Source: Anaerolineales bacterium
GTDB taxonomy: Bacteria; Chloroflexota; Anaerolineae; Anaerolineales; UBA4823
Assembly (NCBI GenBank): GCA_025057645.1
Contig: JANXBJ010000006.1
Location: 72,142-136,141, forward strand
DNA length: 64,000 nt
Direction: 5' to 3'
The notes beneath the pieces were generated by a model. That model searched no databases. It saw only the letters and a program-made list of their open reading frames with translations, and was not told the origin of the DNA. Both the position numbers and the translations under genes were made by a program. Shown piece after piece: positions 17,863-26,768 of the stretch. The first letter of the stretch is position 1. Every line of letters begins with the position of its first letter.

Positions 17863-18657
17863 CTAAATCACCTTTTCTGCGATCAGTTTATCCGCTAATT
17901 TAGCTGCGATCTCTTGCGGAGTGCTCCCCTCGATCCACTCCACTTTGGTTTCCTTAACCGGCATCATGTAAATCTCGGGCCATGCTACAAAGGCGCCAGC
18001 AGCTCCAACCCGACCGGGGTCAACGCCCAAATCATTAACCCCCCAAGTTGGGATCGTGGCCTTGGAAGCTTTGCGGATCCCCATGAAGGAAGGATAACGC
18101 GGCTCATTAATCCCCTTAATGACACTGACAACCGCAGGCAGCCTTGCGGTGCACACTTGGCGACCTTCCTCCAAGAGACGCTCTACTCTAATGGTCCTAG
18201 CTGCAGGGTCAAGGTCCTGAATTTTGATCACTTGCGTCAAGACCGTCCATCCCAAGTGACGCCCGAGCATTGCCGGAGTCAATCCGGTATCGCCATCAAT
18301 AGCCTGCTTGCCTAGGAGAACAAGATCGACCTCTCCAAGCTTCTGAATTGCCTTGGCAAGAGTCAACGCCGTAGCCGGAGCATCCGAACCCTTGAGCACC
18401 GGGTCTGTGATTAGGTAGGCTTCGTCACAGCCTACTGCCAGGCAAGTCTTGAGCGCTTCAATGGCGCTTTCCGGTCCCATTGTGATAGCAACTGCTCTGC
18501 CGCCGTGCTTTTCCTTGAGCAGAAGAGCTTCCTCGTAGGCATACTCATCCCAGGGATTGACGATAAGTGGCGAGTCGCCCCAAGTCACATGGGAGTCGAC
18601 CACCTGCAACTTAGCGGCCGTATCCGGCACTTGTTTGACACAAACGACGATATTCAA
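17863..18657 (-). CDS. etfB: Electron transfer flavoprotein beta subunit
   Basis: The 264-residue protein matches EtfB across its length: VVCVKQVPDTA at the N-terminus, VNPWDEYAYEEALLLKEKHGG, DLVLLGKQAIDGDTGLTPAMLGRHLGW (the adenine-nucleotide-binding region), and a C-terminal arm. It starts with TTG after a strong AGGAGG; no in-frame ATG is close to it. Upstream 92 bases separate it from the flavoprotein gene, with a small CTCTCT/AGAGAG hairpin at 18681-18697. The order beta-alpha and the common promoter and terminator indicate that this ETF serves the dehydrogenase encoded upstream. Confidence 0.95.
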   Translation of the reverse strand: MNIVVCVKQVPDTAAKLQVVDSHVTWGDSPLIVNPWDEYAYEEALLLKEKHGGRAVAITMGPESAIEALKTCLAVGCDEAYLITDPVLKGSDAPATALTLAKAIQKLGEVDLVLLGKQAIDGDTGLTPAMLGRHLGWTVLTQVIKIQDLDPAARTIRVERLLEEGRQVCTARLPAVVSVIKGINEPRYPSFMGIRKASKATIPTWGVNDLGVDPGRVGAAGAFVAWPEIYMMPVKETKVEWIEGSTPQEIAAKLADKLIAEKVI

Positions 18658-18749
18658 TTTTCACCTCCTCTTCCCAAAGACTCTCTCGCAAAGAGAGGGG
18701 CAAGAGGGTTCACGTGGATATCTTGCTCCCTCCCTACCCCACGATCGGA

Positions 18750-21188
18750 CTAGCAGCGAATCCGCTCTCCTTTAGGATCCCATAACGGCTCCCTGACCAC
18801 TTCGGCCCCGACAATTTCTCCGAAGGACTCAATGGTAAGGCGGGTGCCGATCTTGGCATGCTCTATCGGTAGATAAGCGTAAGCGATACTCTTCTTCACC
18901 GAGTAGCCATAGCCTCCGGAAGAGACCCAACCGATGATTTCCTCTTTTCCTTCGAGGCGAATGGGCTCCTTTCCCAAGGCGATCGTCCGATCGTCATCTA
19001 AAACGATACAACAGAGTTTACGTTTGAGGCCTTCCGCTTTTTGCTTAAGCAACGCTTCGCGCCCGAGGAAATCCCCCTTATCCAGCTTCACAGCGAAGCC
19101 CAGGCCGGCCTCAAAGGGAGTGTAGTCGGGGGTCGTCTCACTGGCCCAATAGCGATACCCCTTTTCCAGACGCAGAGAGTCGATCGCCTTATACCCCGCA
19201 GGAACCAGGCCGAAAGGACGTCCGGCTTCCCAGAGCACATCCCATAGCCGCTGACCGTACTCCATTGGGCAGTAGAACTCCCAACCCAGTTCGCCAACAT
19301 AAGTAACCCGCATGGCTCGGCAAGGTACATCGCCAACGCAAATCTTCTTAGTGGTCATATAGGGAAAGCCTTCGTTGGAGACATCGTCTGTGGTCACCTT
19401 CTGAAGGATTTCGCGGGCTTTCGGCCCCCACATGCCGATGCATGCATAAGCTGAGGTGATATCCTCGATGATCACCGAGCCATCTTCGGGCATATGCATC
19501 CGCATCCAAGAAAGATCGTGCTCACCAAAGGCGGTCCCGGTAATAATCCAGAACCGGTCTTCGGCGATGCGGGTAACGGTGAAGTCACATTCGATACCGC
19601 CTCGCTTGTTGAGCATTTGGGTATAGATTATAGTGCCCACGGGGCGATTAATGTCATTTGCGCACAAATACTGTAGGAAATCCAGCGCACCCGGCCCGCG
19701 CACCTCGAACTTATTAAATGAGGTCTCATCGAATAAACCGGCGATTTCGCGCGTTTTGAGATGTTCATAGCCAATAGCGCGCGACCAATTATGGTGTGCC
19801 CACCCCTTCGGCTCATGCCCATGGCGGGCCAAAGCTTCGTGGGGCTTAAACCAGTTCGGGCGTTCCCACCCAGTTTTCTCCCCAAACACAGCCCCCAGAT
19901 CGCGCAAGCGGTAGTAGGTAGGCGATAAACGCAACGGCCGCCCGCTCATCCGCTCTTCCCCCGGGTAGTGAATATCGTAATACTGGGTATAGGTCTCAAC
20001 GGTGCGGGCAACGGTATAACTCATGCTGGCATAATTTGAACCAAAGCGGCGCACATCTAAACGCCAGACATCATACTCCGGCTGTCCATCGATGATCCAC
20101 TCCGCCATAACCTTACCGATTCCTCCTGCACCCGCCAAGCCATGAGCGCAGAAGGCGCACGCCACCCAAAATCCCTTGACCGAAGTAGGACCGAGGAGAA
20201 ACTCCCCGTCGGGCGTAAATCCCTCTGGGCCGTTGTAATACATTTTGATCTCCGCTGTCTCCAACGCAGGAACGCGCTTGATGGCATTTTCCATTAGGGG
20301 AGTGAACCGGTCCATATCAAAGGGCAATAATTGGTACTTAAAGTCTCTGGGAATGCCATTGACCCCAAACGGCATCGGATCCCGTTCGTAACCACCGACC
20401 ACTAAGCCGCCGGTTTCACGACGCCAATAGACGAGCAAGTCTGGGTCGCGCAGGGTAGGCATGTTCTGCTCCACGCCGGGAATGGGTTTAGTCACAAGAT
20501 AGAGATGGGCCATTGGCACAACGGGCAGGAAGAGCCCCACCATCCTCCCGATCTCACCCCCCCACTGTCCGGCAGCGTTAACTACAATCTCAGTCTTGAT
20601 TGAGCCTTTATTGGTCACCACCTCATCAACCCGCCCGTTCTTGAGCTTAATCGCCTCGACGTTGGTGTTCTGGAAAATTCGTGCGCCGCGCATTTTTGCT
20701 CCGGCAGCCAAGGCCTGGGTTAGGCCGGTAGGATCAATGATGCCATCGGTGGGGGTGTAGGCAGCTCCTAAAACCCCATCAGTGTTCAACAGGGGAAACA
20801 TCCTTTTCGCTTCTTGGGGGCTGATCAATTCCATTTCCATCCCGAAGGAGCGCGCCATCCCTACTAGGCGTTTTAGATCCTCCATGCGTTCCGGAGAAGA
20901 AGCCAGACGGATACCACCCACCTCGTGCCACTCCGGATCCACACCTGTTTCATCTTTGAGACGACGGTAGAGATCGGTGCTGTAAAACATCATGCGGGTC
21001 AGGTTGGCATCCGAACGCAATTGCCCAACCAAGCCGGCCGAGTGCCAGGTGGAACCAGAGGTCAGCTCATGGCGCTCCAAAATCACCACATCCTTCCACC
21101 CCATTTTGGTGAGATGATAAGCAATACTACATCCCCCAACACCTCCACCAATAATCACTACATGAGCGTGAGAGGGTAATTCGGTCAT
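18750..21188 (-). CDS. Dimethylglycine/sarcosine-dehydrogenase-like flavoprotein with GcvT domain
   Basis: The 812-residue protein is a two-part enzyme. Residues about 7-380 form a DAO-type FAD domain with GGGVGGCSIAYHL (14-26), a Glu at the end of strand 2 (VVILERH) and His49 in STWHSAGLVGQ, the histidine that carries covalent FAD in dimethylglycine dehydrogenase relatives. Residues about 430-812 are a GcvT-like folate domain (REIAGLFDETSFNKFEVRGPGALDFLQYL, then CDFTVTRIAEDRFWIITG and GELGWEFYCPMEYG), which can pass the released one-carbon unit to tetrahydrofolate. Substrate: probably dimethylglycine, sarcosine or a related N-methyl amine. The start at 21188 follows AAAGGAGAG. The neighbouring etfBA genes supply the electron acceptor. 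Confidence 0.88.
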   Translation of the reverse strand: MTELPSHAHVVIIGGGVGGCSIAYHLTKMGWKDVVILERHELTSGSTWHSAGLVGQLRSDANLTRMMFYSTDLYRRLKDETGVDPEWHEVGGIRLASSPERMEDLKRLVGMARSFGMEMELISPQEAKRMFPLLNTDGVLGAAYTPTDGIIDPTGLTQALAAGAKMRGARIFQNTNVEAIKLKNGRVDEVVTNKGSIKTEIVVNAAGQWGGEIGRMVGLFLPVVPMAHLYLVTKPIPGVEQNMPTLRDPDLLVYWRRETGGLVVGGYERDPMPFGVNGIPRDFKYQLLPFDMDRFTPLMENAIKRVPALETAEIKMYYNGPEGFTPDGEFLLGPTSVKGFWVACAFCAHGLAGAGGIGKVMAEWIIDGQPEYDVWRLDVRRFGSNYASMSYTVARTVETYTQYYDIHYPGEERMSGRPLRLSPTYYRLRDLGAVFGEKTGWERPNWFKPHEALARHGHEPKGWAHHNWSRAIGYEHLKTREIAGLFDETSFNKFEVRGPGALDFLQYLCANDINRPVGTIIYTQMLNKRGGIECDFTVTRIAEDRFWIITGTAFGEHDLSWMRMHMPEDGSVIIEDITSAYACIGMWGPKAREILQKVTTDDVSNEGFPYMTTKKICVGDVPCRAMRVTYVGELGWEFYCPMEYGQRLWDVLWEAGRPFGLVPAGYKAIDSLRLEKGYRYWASETTPDYTPFEAGLGFAVKLDKGDFLGREALLKQKAEGLKRKLCCIVLDDDRTIALGKEPIRLEGKEEIIGWVSSGGYGYSVKKSIAYAYLPIEHAKIGTRLTIESFGEIVGAEVVREPLWDPKGERIRC

Positions 21189-21253
21189 TGGACTCTCCTT
21201 TTTGCGTTCAAAATAAGAGACCAGCACCTACTGAGCTGGCCTCATACTCACCC

Positions 21254-22072
21254 TCACTTTTGCCACACCGATTCGGGATGCGCCATCAGGGCTACAATAT
21301 CGAATGAGGAGATCACCCCAAGAGGCATCGAGTCGGGGTCCTCTGGATCTACCACCACTAAACGATGATGGTGGTTTTCAATCATCATATCGGCAGCCTC
21401 TTGTAGGGTCGCATCAATTGTGATCGTCAGAGCTGGATGCATCACTTCGCTAACCACTTTTTTGGAGCAATCTTCTTCTAGGCAATACGGCAACAAGTCT
21501 AAACCGCTTACGACACCCAATGGGGTACCTTTGGCATCCACCACTACCACCGAACGCCAGCCGGTGCTAGTCATCGCCCTTGCGGCCGAAGCGATGGGTG
21601 TTTTATCGCGACAGACCAAATAGGCGTCTGACATCACATCTCCGACTTGGCCGCGCCCCAGCGGTGCGGATAGAGCGATGTGGGCAACGATGTCAGAAAC
21701 GGAGATCACACCAACCGGCTTACCCTGATCGGTCACCAACAGGCGACGGATGTCCTCCTTGACCATCCGCTCGGCTGCCTCTTTAATCGAGGCGTTGGCA
21801 TCGATACTCGCCACAGGGGAGGACATCAAGTCCCCGGCTGTTAGACTGCGCATCACTTCCAAACTCTGCGGATCTTGTGAAAGCCACTCTCCGGCTAAGA
21901 GGTCAAAGTCGGTGATCACCCCTACGATCCGCCCATCGCGGTCAGTTACCATTAGGGAGTGAACCCTATGTTGGTCCAGCATGACAGCGACCTGGCCAAT
22001 ACGAGTGTCCTTGCGACAGGTTAGGACACCCGGCCGCATGAAATCCTTCACCTTCGCATCCTTTGCTTCCAT
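21254..22072 (-). CDS. Four-CBS-domain protein
   Basis: The 272-residue protein consists of four CBS motifs in two Bateman modules: about 8-64 (VKDFMRPGVLTCRKDTRIGQVA...GVITDFDLL), 72-130 (TAGDLMSSPVASIDANASIKEA...GVISVSDIV), 140-197 (VGDVMSDAYLVCRDKTPIASA...GVVSGLDLL) and 205-264 (VSEVMHPALTITIDATLQEA...GVISSFDIV). No other domain is attached. CBS pairs bind adenine nucleotides, so the protein is probably a sensor that acts on a partner. It is the second gene of the operon, between the nucleotidyltransferase-fold protein and the flavoprotein. An AAGGAGAA site precedes the ATG. Confidence 0.9.
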   Translation of the reverse strand: MEAKDAKVKDFMRPGVLTCRKDTRIGQVAVMLDQHRVHSLMVTDRDGRIVGVITDFDLLAGEWLSQDPQSLEVMRSLTAGDLMSSPVASIDANASIKEAAERMVKEDIRRLLVTDQGKPVGVISVSDIVAHIALSAPLGRGQVGDVMSDAYLVCRDKTPIASAARAMTSTGWRSVVVVDAKGTPLGVVSGLDLLPYCLEEDCSKKVVSEVMHPALTITIDATLQEAADMMIENHHHRLVVVDPEDPDSMPLGVISSFDIVALMAHPESVWQK

Positions 22073-22105
22073 CGCACTTTTCTCCTTAGGTCATTGCCCA
22101 TAATC

Positions 22106-22897
22106 TCAGTGAACTTCGTCTACGTCTTTATACCACTTGACTCGATCGCCAACCCTTGCCCGTAAACGCCAGGCGAGAGATTTCGGTTCGGCTTCTAGGC
22201 GAGCTAAGATCTCGTCCACCTGTTGACGGATGTGCTCTTTTTGCTGATCGGATAATTGAGGATAGGTGAAAGCTAACTTCTTCACCTTTTCCAAATTCAT
22301 AGTAGTTGTCCGCCACAACCCCCAATCCTTGGCACATAGCGCAGCAACGCGCTCAACGTTGATCACCTCTCGGTCGTGGTCACCCAAGGGATGTTCCAGC
22401 AAGAGCATAATCGTATCAATGACGTCTTTCTCGTTGATCTTAACAATCTGCATCTTCTCGAGAAGCATTTCCGCCAAGGGTATGGTCGGCGAGTCCACCT
22501 CTAGCCGACCCGTCCAGTAAATCGTGTGACAAAAATCCAGCTTGTCGTAGAAAACGTCAACGTGCAGTCCATTCTTTGGATTATTAAAGATTGCCCGATC
22601 TCCCTCGCTGACAATAAAGATCTCTTTTTCTTCCTCGTAGCCCAGGCCAGCCATTAGAATAGCCACCTCTTTTGCCTGCGCACGGTAGCCAGCGAAGTCG
22701 ATGTCAGTATACGCTCGTCCCATTGCAGCTTGCAAGTACCCGTAGGTGGGACAATGCATTTGAAAAGCGAGAGAACCGATGACCCTCAGAAGCAGCCCCC
22801 CCTTCTGACTGGCATCCAGGATGCGCTTTAGTTCTTCTTCAAATTTCTTGCGTTCGGCTTCATCCTGTTTGCCCATACCAATTGGACTGGTTGACAT
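22106..22897 (-). CDS. Nucleotidyltransferase-fold protein
   Basis: The 263-residue protein has the signature of the polymerase-beta-like nucleotidyltransferase fold: RVIGSLAFQMHCP (GS at 41-42), the metal-binding pair Asp65 and Asp67 in YTDIDFAGYR, and Asp114 in LHVDVFYDKL. The C-terminal half is helical and basic. Such proteins can nucleotidylate small molecules or proteins; related groups include antitoxin-type and aminoglycoside enzymes, but no resistance subfamily is recognisable. The ATG at 22897 has AGGAG six bases upstream. It is the first gene of the operon leading to the CBS protein, flavoprotein and ETF, which is an unusual partner for methyl-amine oxidation. Confidence 0.65.
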   Translation of the reverse strand: MSTSPIGMGKQDEAERKKFEEELKRILDASQKGGLLLRVIGSLAFQMHCPTYGYLQAAMGRAYTDIDFAGYRAQAKEVAILMAGLGYEEEKEIFIVSEGDRAIFNNPKNGLHVDVFYDKLDFCHTIYWTGRLEVDSPTIPLAEMLLEKMQIVKINEKDVIDTIMLLLEHPLGDHDREVINVERVAALCAKDWGLWRTTTMNLEKVKKLAFTYPQLSDQQKEHIRQQVDEILARLEAEPKSLAWRLRARVGDRVKWYKDVDEVH

Positions 22898-23014
22898 ACC
22901 CAACTCCTGGACTCGGAATTTTCTGGGAAGAGCGAAGGAGGGCGGGGATGGAAACAGGCCCGAACGCCTTACCTAGGCAGTCCTGTTCAATCCATTACCC
23001 TTTTTCTTGGAGTC

Positions 23015-23043
23015 ATTATACCAAAGATTTCAAAAACTTGCAA
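23015..23043 (-). promoter_or_regulatory. Promoter of the nucleotidyltransferase-CBS-flavoprotein-etfBA operon
   Basis: On the minus strand TTGCAA (23038-23043), a 17-base spacer and a perfect TATAAT (23015-23020). It lies in the gap behind herA and about 115 bases before the first start codon of the operon. Confidence 0.8.
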
Positions 23044-23061
23044 ATTTCTTCAAAAAGCGTC

Positions 23062-24789
23062 TTATCCTTCATTCTCGAACCCCAACTCACGGATAGCCTG
23101 CTTTGCTCCGCTGAGCTCGAAATCCCCTCTGCGCAGTTCCTGCCAAAAGCGCTCATCATACTTGCGTGAGCGCAGGGGAATCGGCATGGGCACACCCCAA
23201 CCCAACAACAAAACTTCTTCCCTAGGTTGCAAATGGGTCAACATCCCTCGTAGGGTCTCGCGGCCGGCTAAACCCGCCAGAACGGCACGGATGTCATCTT
23301 CATCCCCTAACCATCCGGAGATGCGGGTGCCCAATTGAGACATCACCTCATCATAAATCTGCGAGGGACGCTGATCTACGATGAGCAGCGTTACGTAGTA
23401 TTTGCGCATTTCACGTGCGATCGTGCTAAAGGTGGTTTGACCGGCAAGCTCACGGTTGAGCAGTTTGTGCGCCTCTTCCAGAACAATCACCAAAGGCCGC
23501 GGCTCTCCTGTCCCGGTTGTTCGATAGCGATCGGTGCGCTTTTCCCAGACTTCACGGATGCGCCGAGTGAGCAAGTTCGAGACAAATAGGTAATCCACGT
23601 CCTGCTCGTATTTCCCAAAGGAGAGCACAACGTGCTGTCCTTGTTCCAACATCCGAACAAGCTCCCCAACACTGTCCGTGGCAGGTTGCTCCACGATATA
23701 ATCCCGATGAAAAAGCATGCTTAATTTGGAGTGTAATCCCTCAGCAGCCAGTGGGTGAACTCCGGTGCGGTTCGCCCAAGCAGCCACGCTATCCGGGGCC
23801 GGCACCCGCTTCCCCTCCTCGGTCTCAACCACCGCCCCGTTACGCATTGCTCGGAAGGCACGAAACCACTCCTCAACACCGAAAGAACTCACCAGAGCTT
23901 CAAGGGTCGTGGGAGTGGTCTCGCGCAAATTCAGTACGCCGCTAAGCAACTCGATATCCACCGGACGAATATCCTTCATAGCAATCTCGAGGTGGAAATC
24001 TGGGGCTCGACCTCGGATCGTACTTGCCCTCCCCAGCCCTGCCACGCGCACACGCGCCGGAAAAGCGTCCCTCAACCCTCTAACCCTCAATCCACTGTCC
24101 GAAGCAACGTCATCGAACCCATACTCATTGTGCATATCAAAGACAAGAACCGAGGCGCGATTGCGACGAATTAGCCCGGCTAGCAGCAGCCGGGTCAGGA
24201 AGGACTTTCCCGTCCCGGTTGCTCCGAAAACCCCAGCAGACCGTTGCACAAAGCGATCTAAGTTCAGGCAAACCGGATGATTTCCCTCTCTGGTGTAGCC
24301 AACCACAAAATTCATTTCCTCTTGGGGATCGCCAAAGATTTCAGCGATGTCCCCTGCATCGGCCAGGTAAACATCCGCATGGTGGTTTGGAACCGTCTTG
24401 ACGGGAAGAATCCCGGGTTCGGGTCGCAACCCGCTTTCGATCTCGGTGCGCCAATTTCGATAGGCCTCACTGCCCGGGTCTGGACCGCGCTCCACCATCA
24501 ACACGGGCAAAATCTCAATATTGGTGAATAATGTCTGCCCAAGCAGGGACTGGGCAATCTCGGGGGGAAAACGAGCTCCGGTTGGTTCATCGGCAAAGCG
24601 GGGATCGGTTGCTCCGAGCTGGAGATCGGTCACCAAACCATAAAAGACCCAGTTTCCGCTGTAAACAGTCACAAAGCTTCCCTCTTGGACCTGGGCTGCG
24701 GGCACACTCAAGCGAGCCCGTAGGTTCTCACGCAGCCCGCCACCAACAATGTAACCTATCTTTTCTTTCCGTTCGCTTTGGGTAGACAT
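23062..24789 (-). CDS. herA: HerA-like DNA translocase ATPase
   Basis: The 575-residue protein has an N-terminal HAS-barrel (about 8-105), then the FtsK/HerA-type ATPase core: Walker A GATGTGKS (189-196), Asp-rich VFDMHNEYGFDD behind it, and Walker B region LVIVLEEAHKLL, followed by TISTIAREMRKYYVTLLIVDQRPSQI-type sensor sequences. It forms hexamers that work with the NurA nuclease in DNA end resection in archaea and some bacteria. Here nurA is two genes upstream on the same strand, and a small HAS-like protein is encoded between. The TTAGCTC-free start is ATG with GAGAGAGGG upstream. The etf operon promoter follows its stop. Confidence 0.9.
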   Translation of the reverse strand: MSTQSERKEKIGYIVGGGLRENLRARLSVPAAQVQEGSFVTVYSGNWVFYGLVTDLQLGATDPRFADEPTGARFPPEIAQSLLGQTLFTNIEILPVLMVERGPDPGSEAYRNWRTEIESGLRPEPGILPVKTVPNHHADVYLADAGDIAEIFGDPQEEMNFVVGYTREGNHPVCLNLDRFVQRSAGVFGATGTGKSFLTRLLLAGLIRRNRASVLVFDMHNEYGFDDVASDSGLRVRGLRDAFPARVRVAGLGRASTIRGRAPDFHLEIAMKDIRPVDIELLSGVLNLRETTPTTLEALVSSFGVEEWFRAFRAMRNGAVVETEEGKRVPAPDSVAAWANRTGVHPLAAEGLHSKLSMLFHRDYIVEQPATDSVGELVRMLEQGQHVVLSFGKYEQDVDYLFVSNLLTRRIREVWEKRTDRYRTTGTGEPRPLVIVLEEAHKLLNRELAGQTTFSTIAREMRKYYVTLLIVDQRPSQIYDEVMSQLGTRISGWLGDEDDIRAVLAGLAGRETLRGMLTHLQPREEVLLLGWGVPMPIPLRSRKYDERFWQELRRGDFELSGAKQAIRELGFENEG

Positions 24790-24814
24790 GTTTTCCCTCT
24801 CTCAGCTCGACTAT

Positions 24815-25441
24815 TCACGGGAAGGACTTTTCCTGTCCGAAGAGTCGTGCATCAGCCAAGCAACGCAAAACCCGAATCAAGGTTGGATAATCATCACGAA
24901 GCCAGGTAATCAATTCTTGGATCACCCATTGAGACCAATCAGCTCGCCCAACCTTTCGGTGAGCCATCTGAGCCAGTTGAAGATGAGCTGCCAGCACCTC
25001 AAATGCCAATGGAGAATTGTCTCGCAAAAGATGGCGCAGGTAACCAAGCTGCCCACTAGCAGTGAATTCAACCGTCTCAGCCGGCGAGCACAAAACCAAG
25101 CGATCTAGTCCTAGCGGAGGTTGGGGAGGTAGGAGGTGGAAGATTCTACCCTCCAAACGATAGCCAACGGATAGAACCCGGATTTCGAGGGGCACATTGC
25201 GATTTAGGCGATGGTCGTGGACAATAGCCTCGTCTAGGGGTTCCACAGTCGCTAGTTGACGCACGAGTCCATCATCCGCGATCGAAATCTCCGTGATCAC
25301 TCCATAGACCGCATAATGGTTTTCCAATTCCACGCGCGCCAACGCGCCTAGCTTTGGGAGAGCAACCTGCGATACATGACAGCCGACCAGAAATTGACTG
25401 TTGTTTGCGCTTAGCAGACGACCGATGCGAATTTCGTCCAT
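24815..25441 (-). CDS. HAS-barrel-like small protein between nurA and herA
   Basis: The 208-residue protein starts like the N-terminus of HerA proteins: IGRLLSANNSQFLVGCHVS, then LGALARVELENHYAVYGVITEISIADDG and a strand-rich stretch up to about residue 125, which fits a HAS-barrel. The C-terminal 80 residues are helical (FEVLAAHLQLAQMAHRKVG...LRVLRCLADARLFGQ). It has no ATPase motif. It begins 10 bases behind the nurA stop and ends 25 bases before herA, so the three form an operon. A role as an adaptor or regulator of the NurA-HerA complex is inferred from context. No clear Shine-Dalgarno site; coupling to nurA is likely. Confidence 0.65.
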   Translation of the reverse strand: MDEIRIGRLLSANNSQFLVGCHVSQVALPKLGALARVELENHYAVYGVITEISIADDGLVRQLATVEPLDEAIVHDHRLNRNVPLEIRVLSVGYRLEGRIFHLLPPQPPLGLDRLVLCSPAETVEFTASGQLGYLRHLLRDNSPLAFEVLAAHLQLAQMAHRKVGRADWSQWVIQELITWLRDDYPTLIRVLRCLADARLFGQEKSFP

Positions 25442-25451
25442 TTCTAAGTGA

Positions 25452-26630
25452 CTATCTAGGACGTTCCTTTGCCCGCAAGGACAGGTTTTTCAAAGCTTGT
25501 TTTGGAGAAGGTCGTCCGAGGCGATGACCGCGGCGTTGCAACTCCACCGATAGAGCGCGCACAATGGCCTCCCGGTCTTCGGGATGGATAACCGCCACCT
25601 CATGGGCGCGATGCAGGAGATATGGGTAGGGATAGGCACCACTCTGGCGACACTGGGAGAGGACTACAGCGTGAAGTTGATCTACTAAATGTGGCTCCGC
25701 TGCCAACCATCGGGGAATCTCCACTCGTGCCAAACTAGGCGCAAATTCGCTCCCTACCTGTAAGTAGAAAAAGCACACTTCACAGCCCGGTGGCAGATAT
25801 TCGGCCAGGGGAGACTGCAAGCCAAAAATTGCCGATCGCTCCCCGGGACGGAGGAAACTCAGGAAGAGGTCAGCATCCAGAATGCCTTTGAAAGGTCGAA
25901 AATGGCGCAATTCATCCTGATCTTGCGGAGTCGCTATGGCAAATTCCAACAAGCGAACTACATAGGCCGACTCGGGGCGATCAACGTAGCCACCCAACAG
26001 AATCCTCCGCTCATGAAACGTCCTAAGAACATCAAGGTACTCCTCTAGGAGACGCCTCCATTCCCGTTTCCCCTCCTCTGAGAAGCGGTAGTCCGGCCAA
26101 AGCTCCAGAGGCCCATCCGCGAGAGCAAGAACTGGAGGGTCTAGCGTGAGGCTGATCTCCGAAAGCATTTTCCTCTCTAGGACGTCTCTGCGAAAGTTGA
26201 AAAGGGATTCACTAAAGTCCTCGGCTTCTGCATACCAAAATTCACTGCGTGAATGTTCTCTGGGAAGCAAAGAAGAGAATTGGGGGAGAGTGACTCCTCC
26301 CACGTGAATTAGGCCGAAGTAGAGCTCAGCATGGCGGTCGGGTAAGAGTTGAGAACCGTCGGCAGCTGCCAAATTTACTACTGCTCCGGACTCAGACGAG
26401 GAGTAGCGAGTGTTTAGCGAAGCGTCGAGGGGCTTTGCATAGCGTAAGCTCCAACCCTCTTGCCTCACCGCCTGTTCGACTTTGTCCCTAAGAAACTCTA
26501 ACTCCGAGCCGACGCGTTCCAAAACCTCTAGTGCCCTCTGCCTTCGCTCGCTGCGCTCGAGAGCAGAATTCGCAACCTGATCGGCGAGTCTCCGAATCTG
26601 GGGATAGAGTTGACGGTAGTTGATAGTCAC
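25452..26630 (-). CDS. nurA: NurA-domain nuclease
   Basis: The 392-residue protein contains the NurA signature VVNLAAADGSQLLPDRHAELYFGLIHVG (about 84-111), whose DGS aspartate binds the metal. Further motifs are LALADGPLEL, KGILDADLFLSFLRPGERS and the C-terminal YPYLLHRAHEVAVIHPEDRE. NurA proteins are RNase-H-like 5'-3' nucleases acting with HerA on DNA ends. Translation starts with GTG behind a GAAGAAGAG-type purine run. It is the first gene of the nurA-HAS-herA operon and is divergent from the GNAT gene (138-base gap). Confidence 0.85.
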   Translation of the reverse strand: MTINYRQLYPQIRRLADQVANSALERSERRQRALEVLERVGSELEFLRDKVEQAVRQEGWSLRYAKPLDASLNTRYSSSESGAVVNLAAADGSQLLPDRHAELYFGLIHVGGVTLPQFSSLLPREHSRSEFWYAEAEDFSESLFNFRRDVLERKMLSEISLTLDPPVLALADGPLELWPDYRFSEEGKREWRRLLEEYLDVLRTFHERRILLGGYVDRPESAYVVRLLEFAIATPQDQDELRHFRPFKGILDADLFLSFLRPGERSAIFGLQSPLAEYLPPGCEVCFFYLQVGSEFAPSLARVEIPRWLAAEPHLVDQLHAVVLSQCRQSGAYPYPYLLHRAHEVAVIHPEDREAIVRALSVELQRRGHRLGRPSPKQALKNLSLRAKERPR

Positions 26631-26768
26631 TCTCTGCTCTTCTTCAACTTTACAAGCGTTTTTCAGCCCTTTGAAAAGTATCGCCTGACCGAGGTCAACT
26701 CTTCATGTTTGCGGTAGAATTAGAGCACGGACAATTTTATCACGAGGGCGAGATGATTTTTCTCCCTC

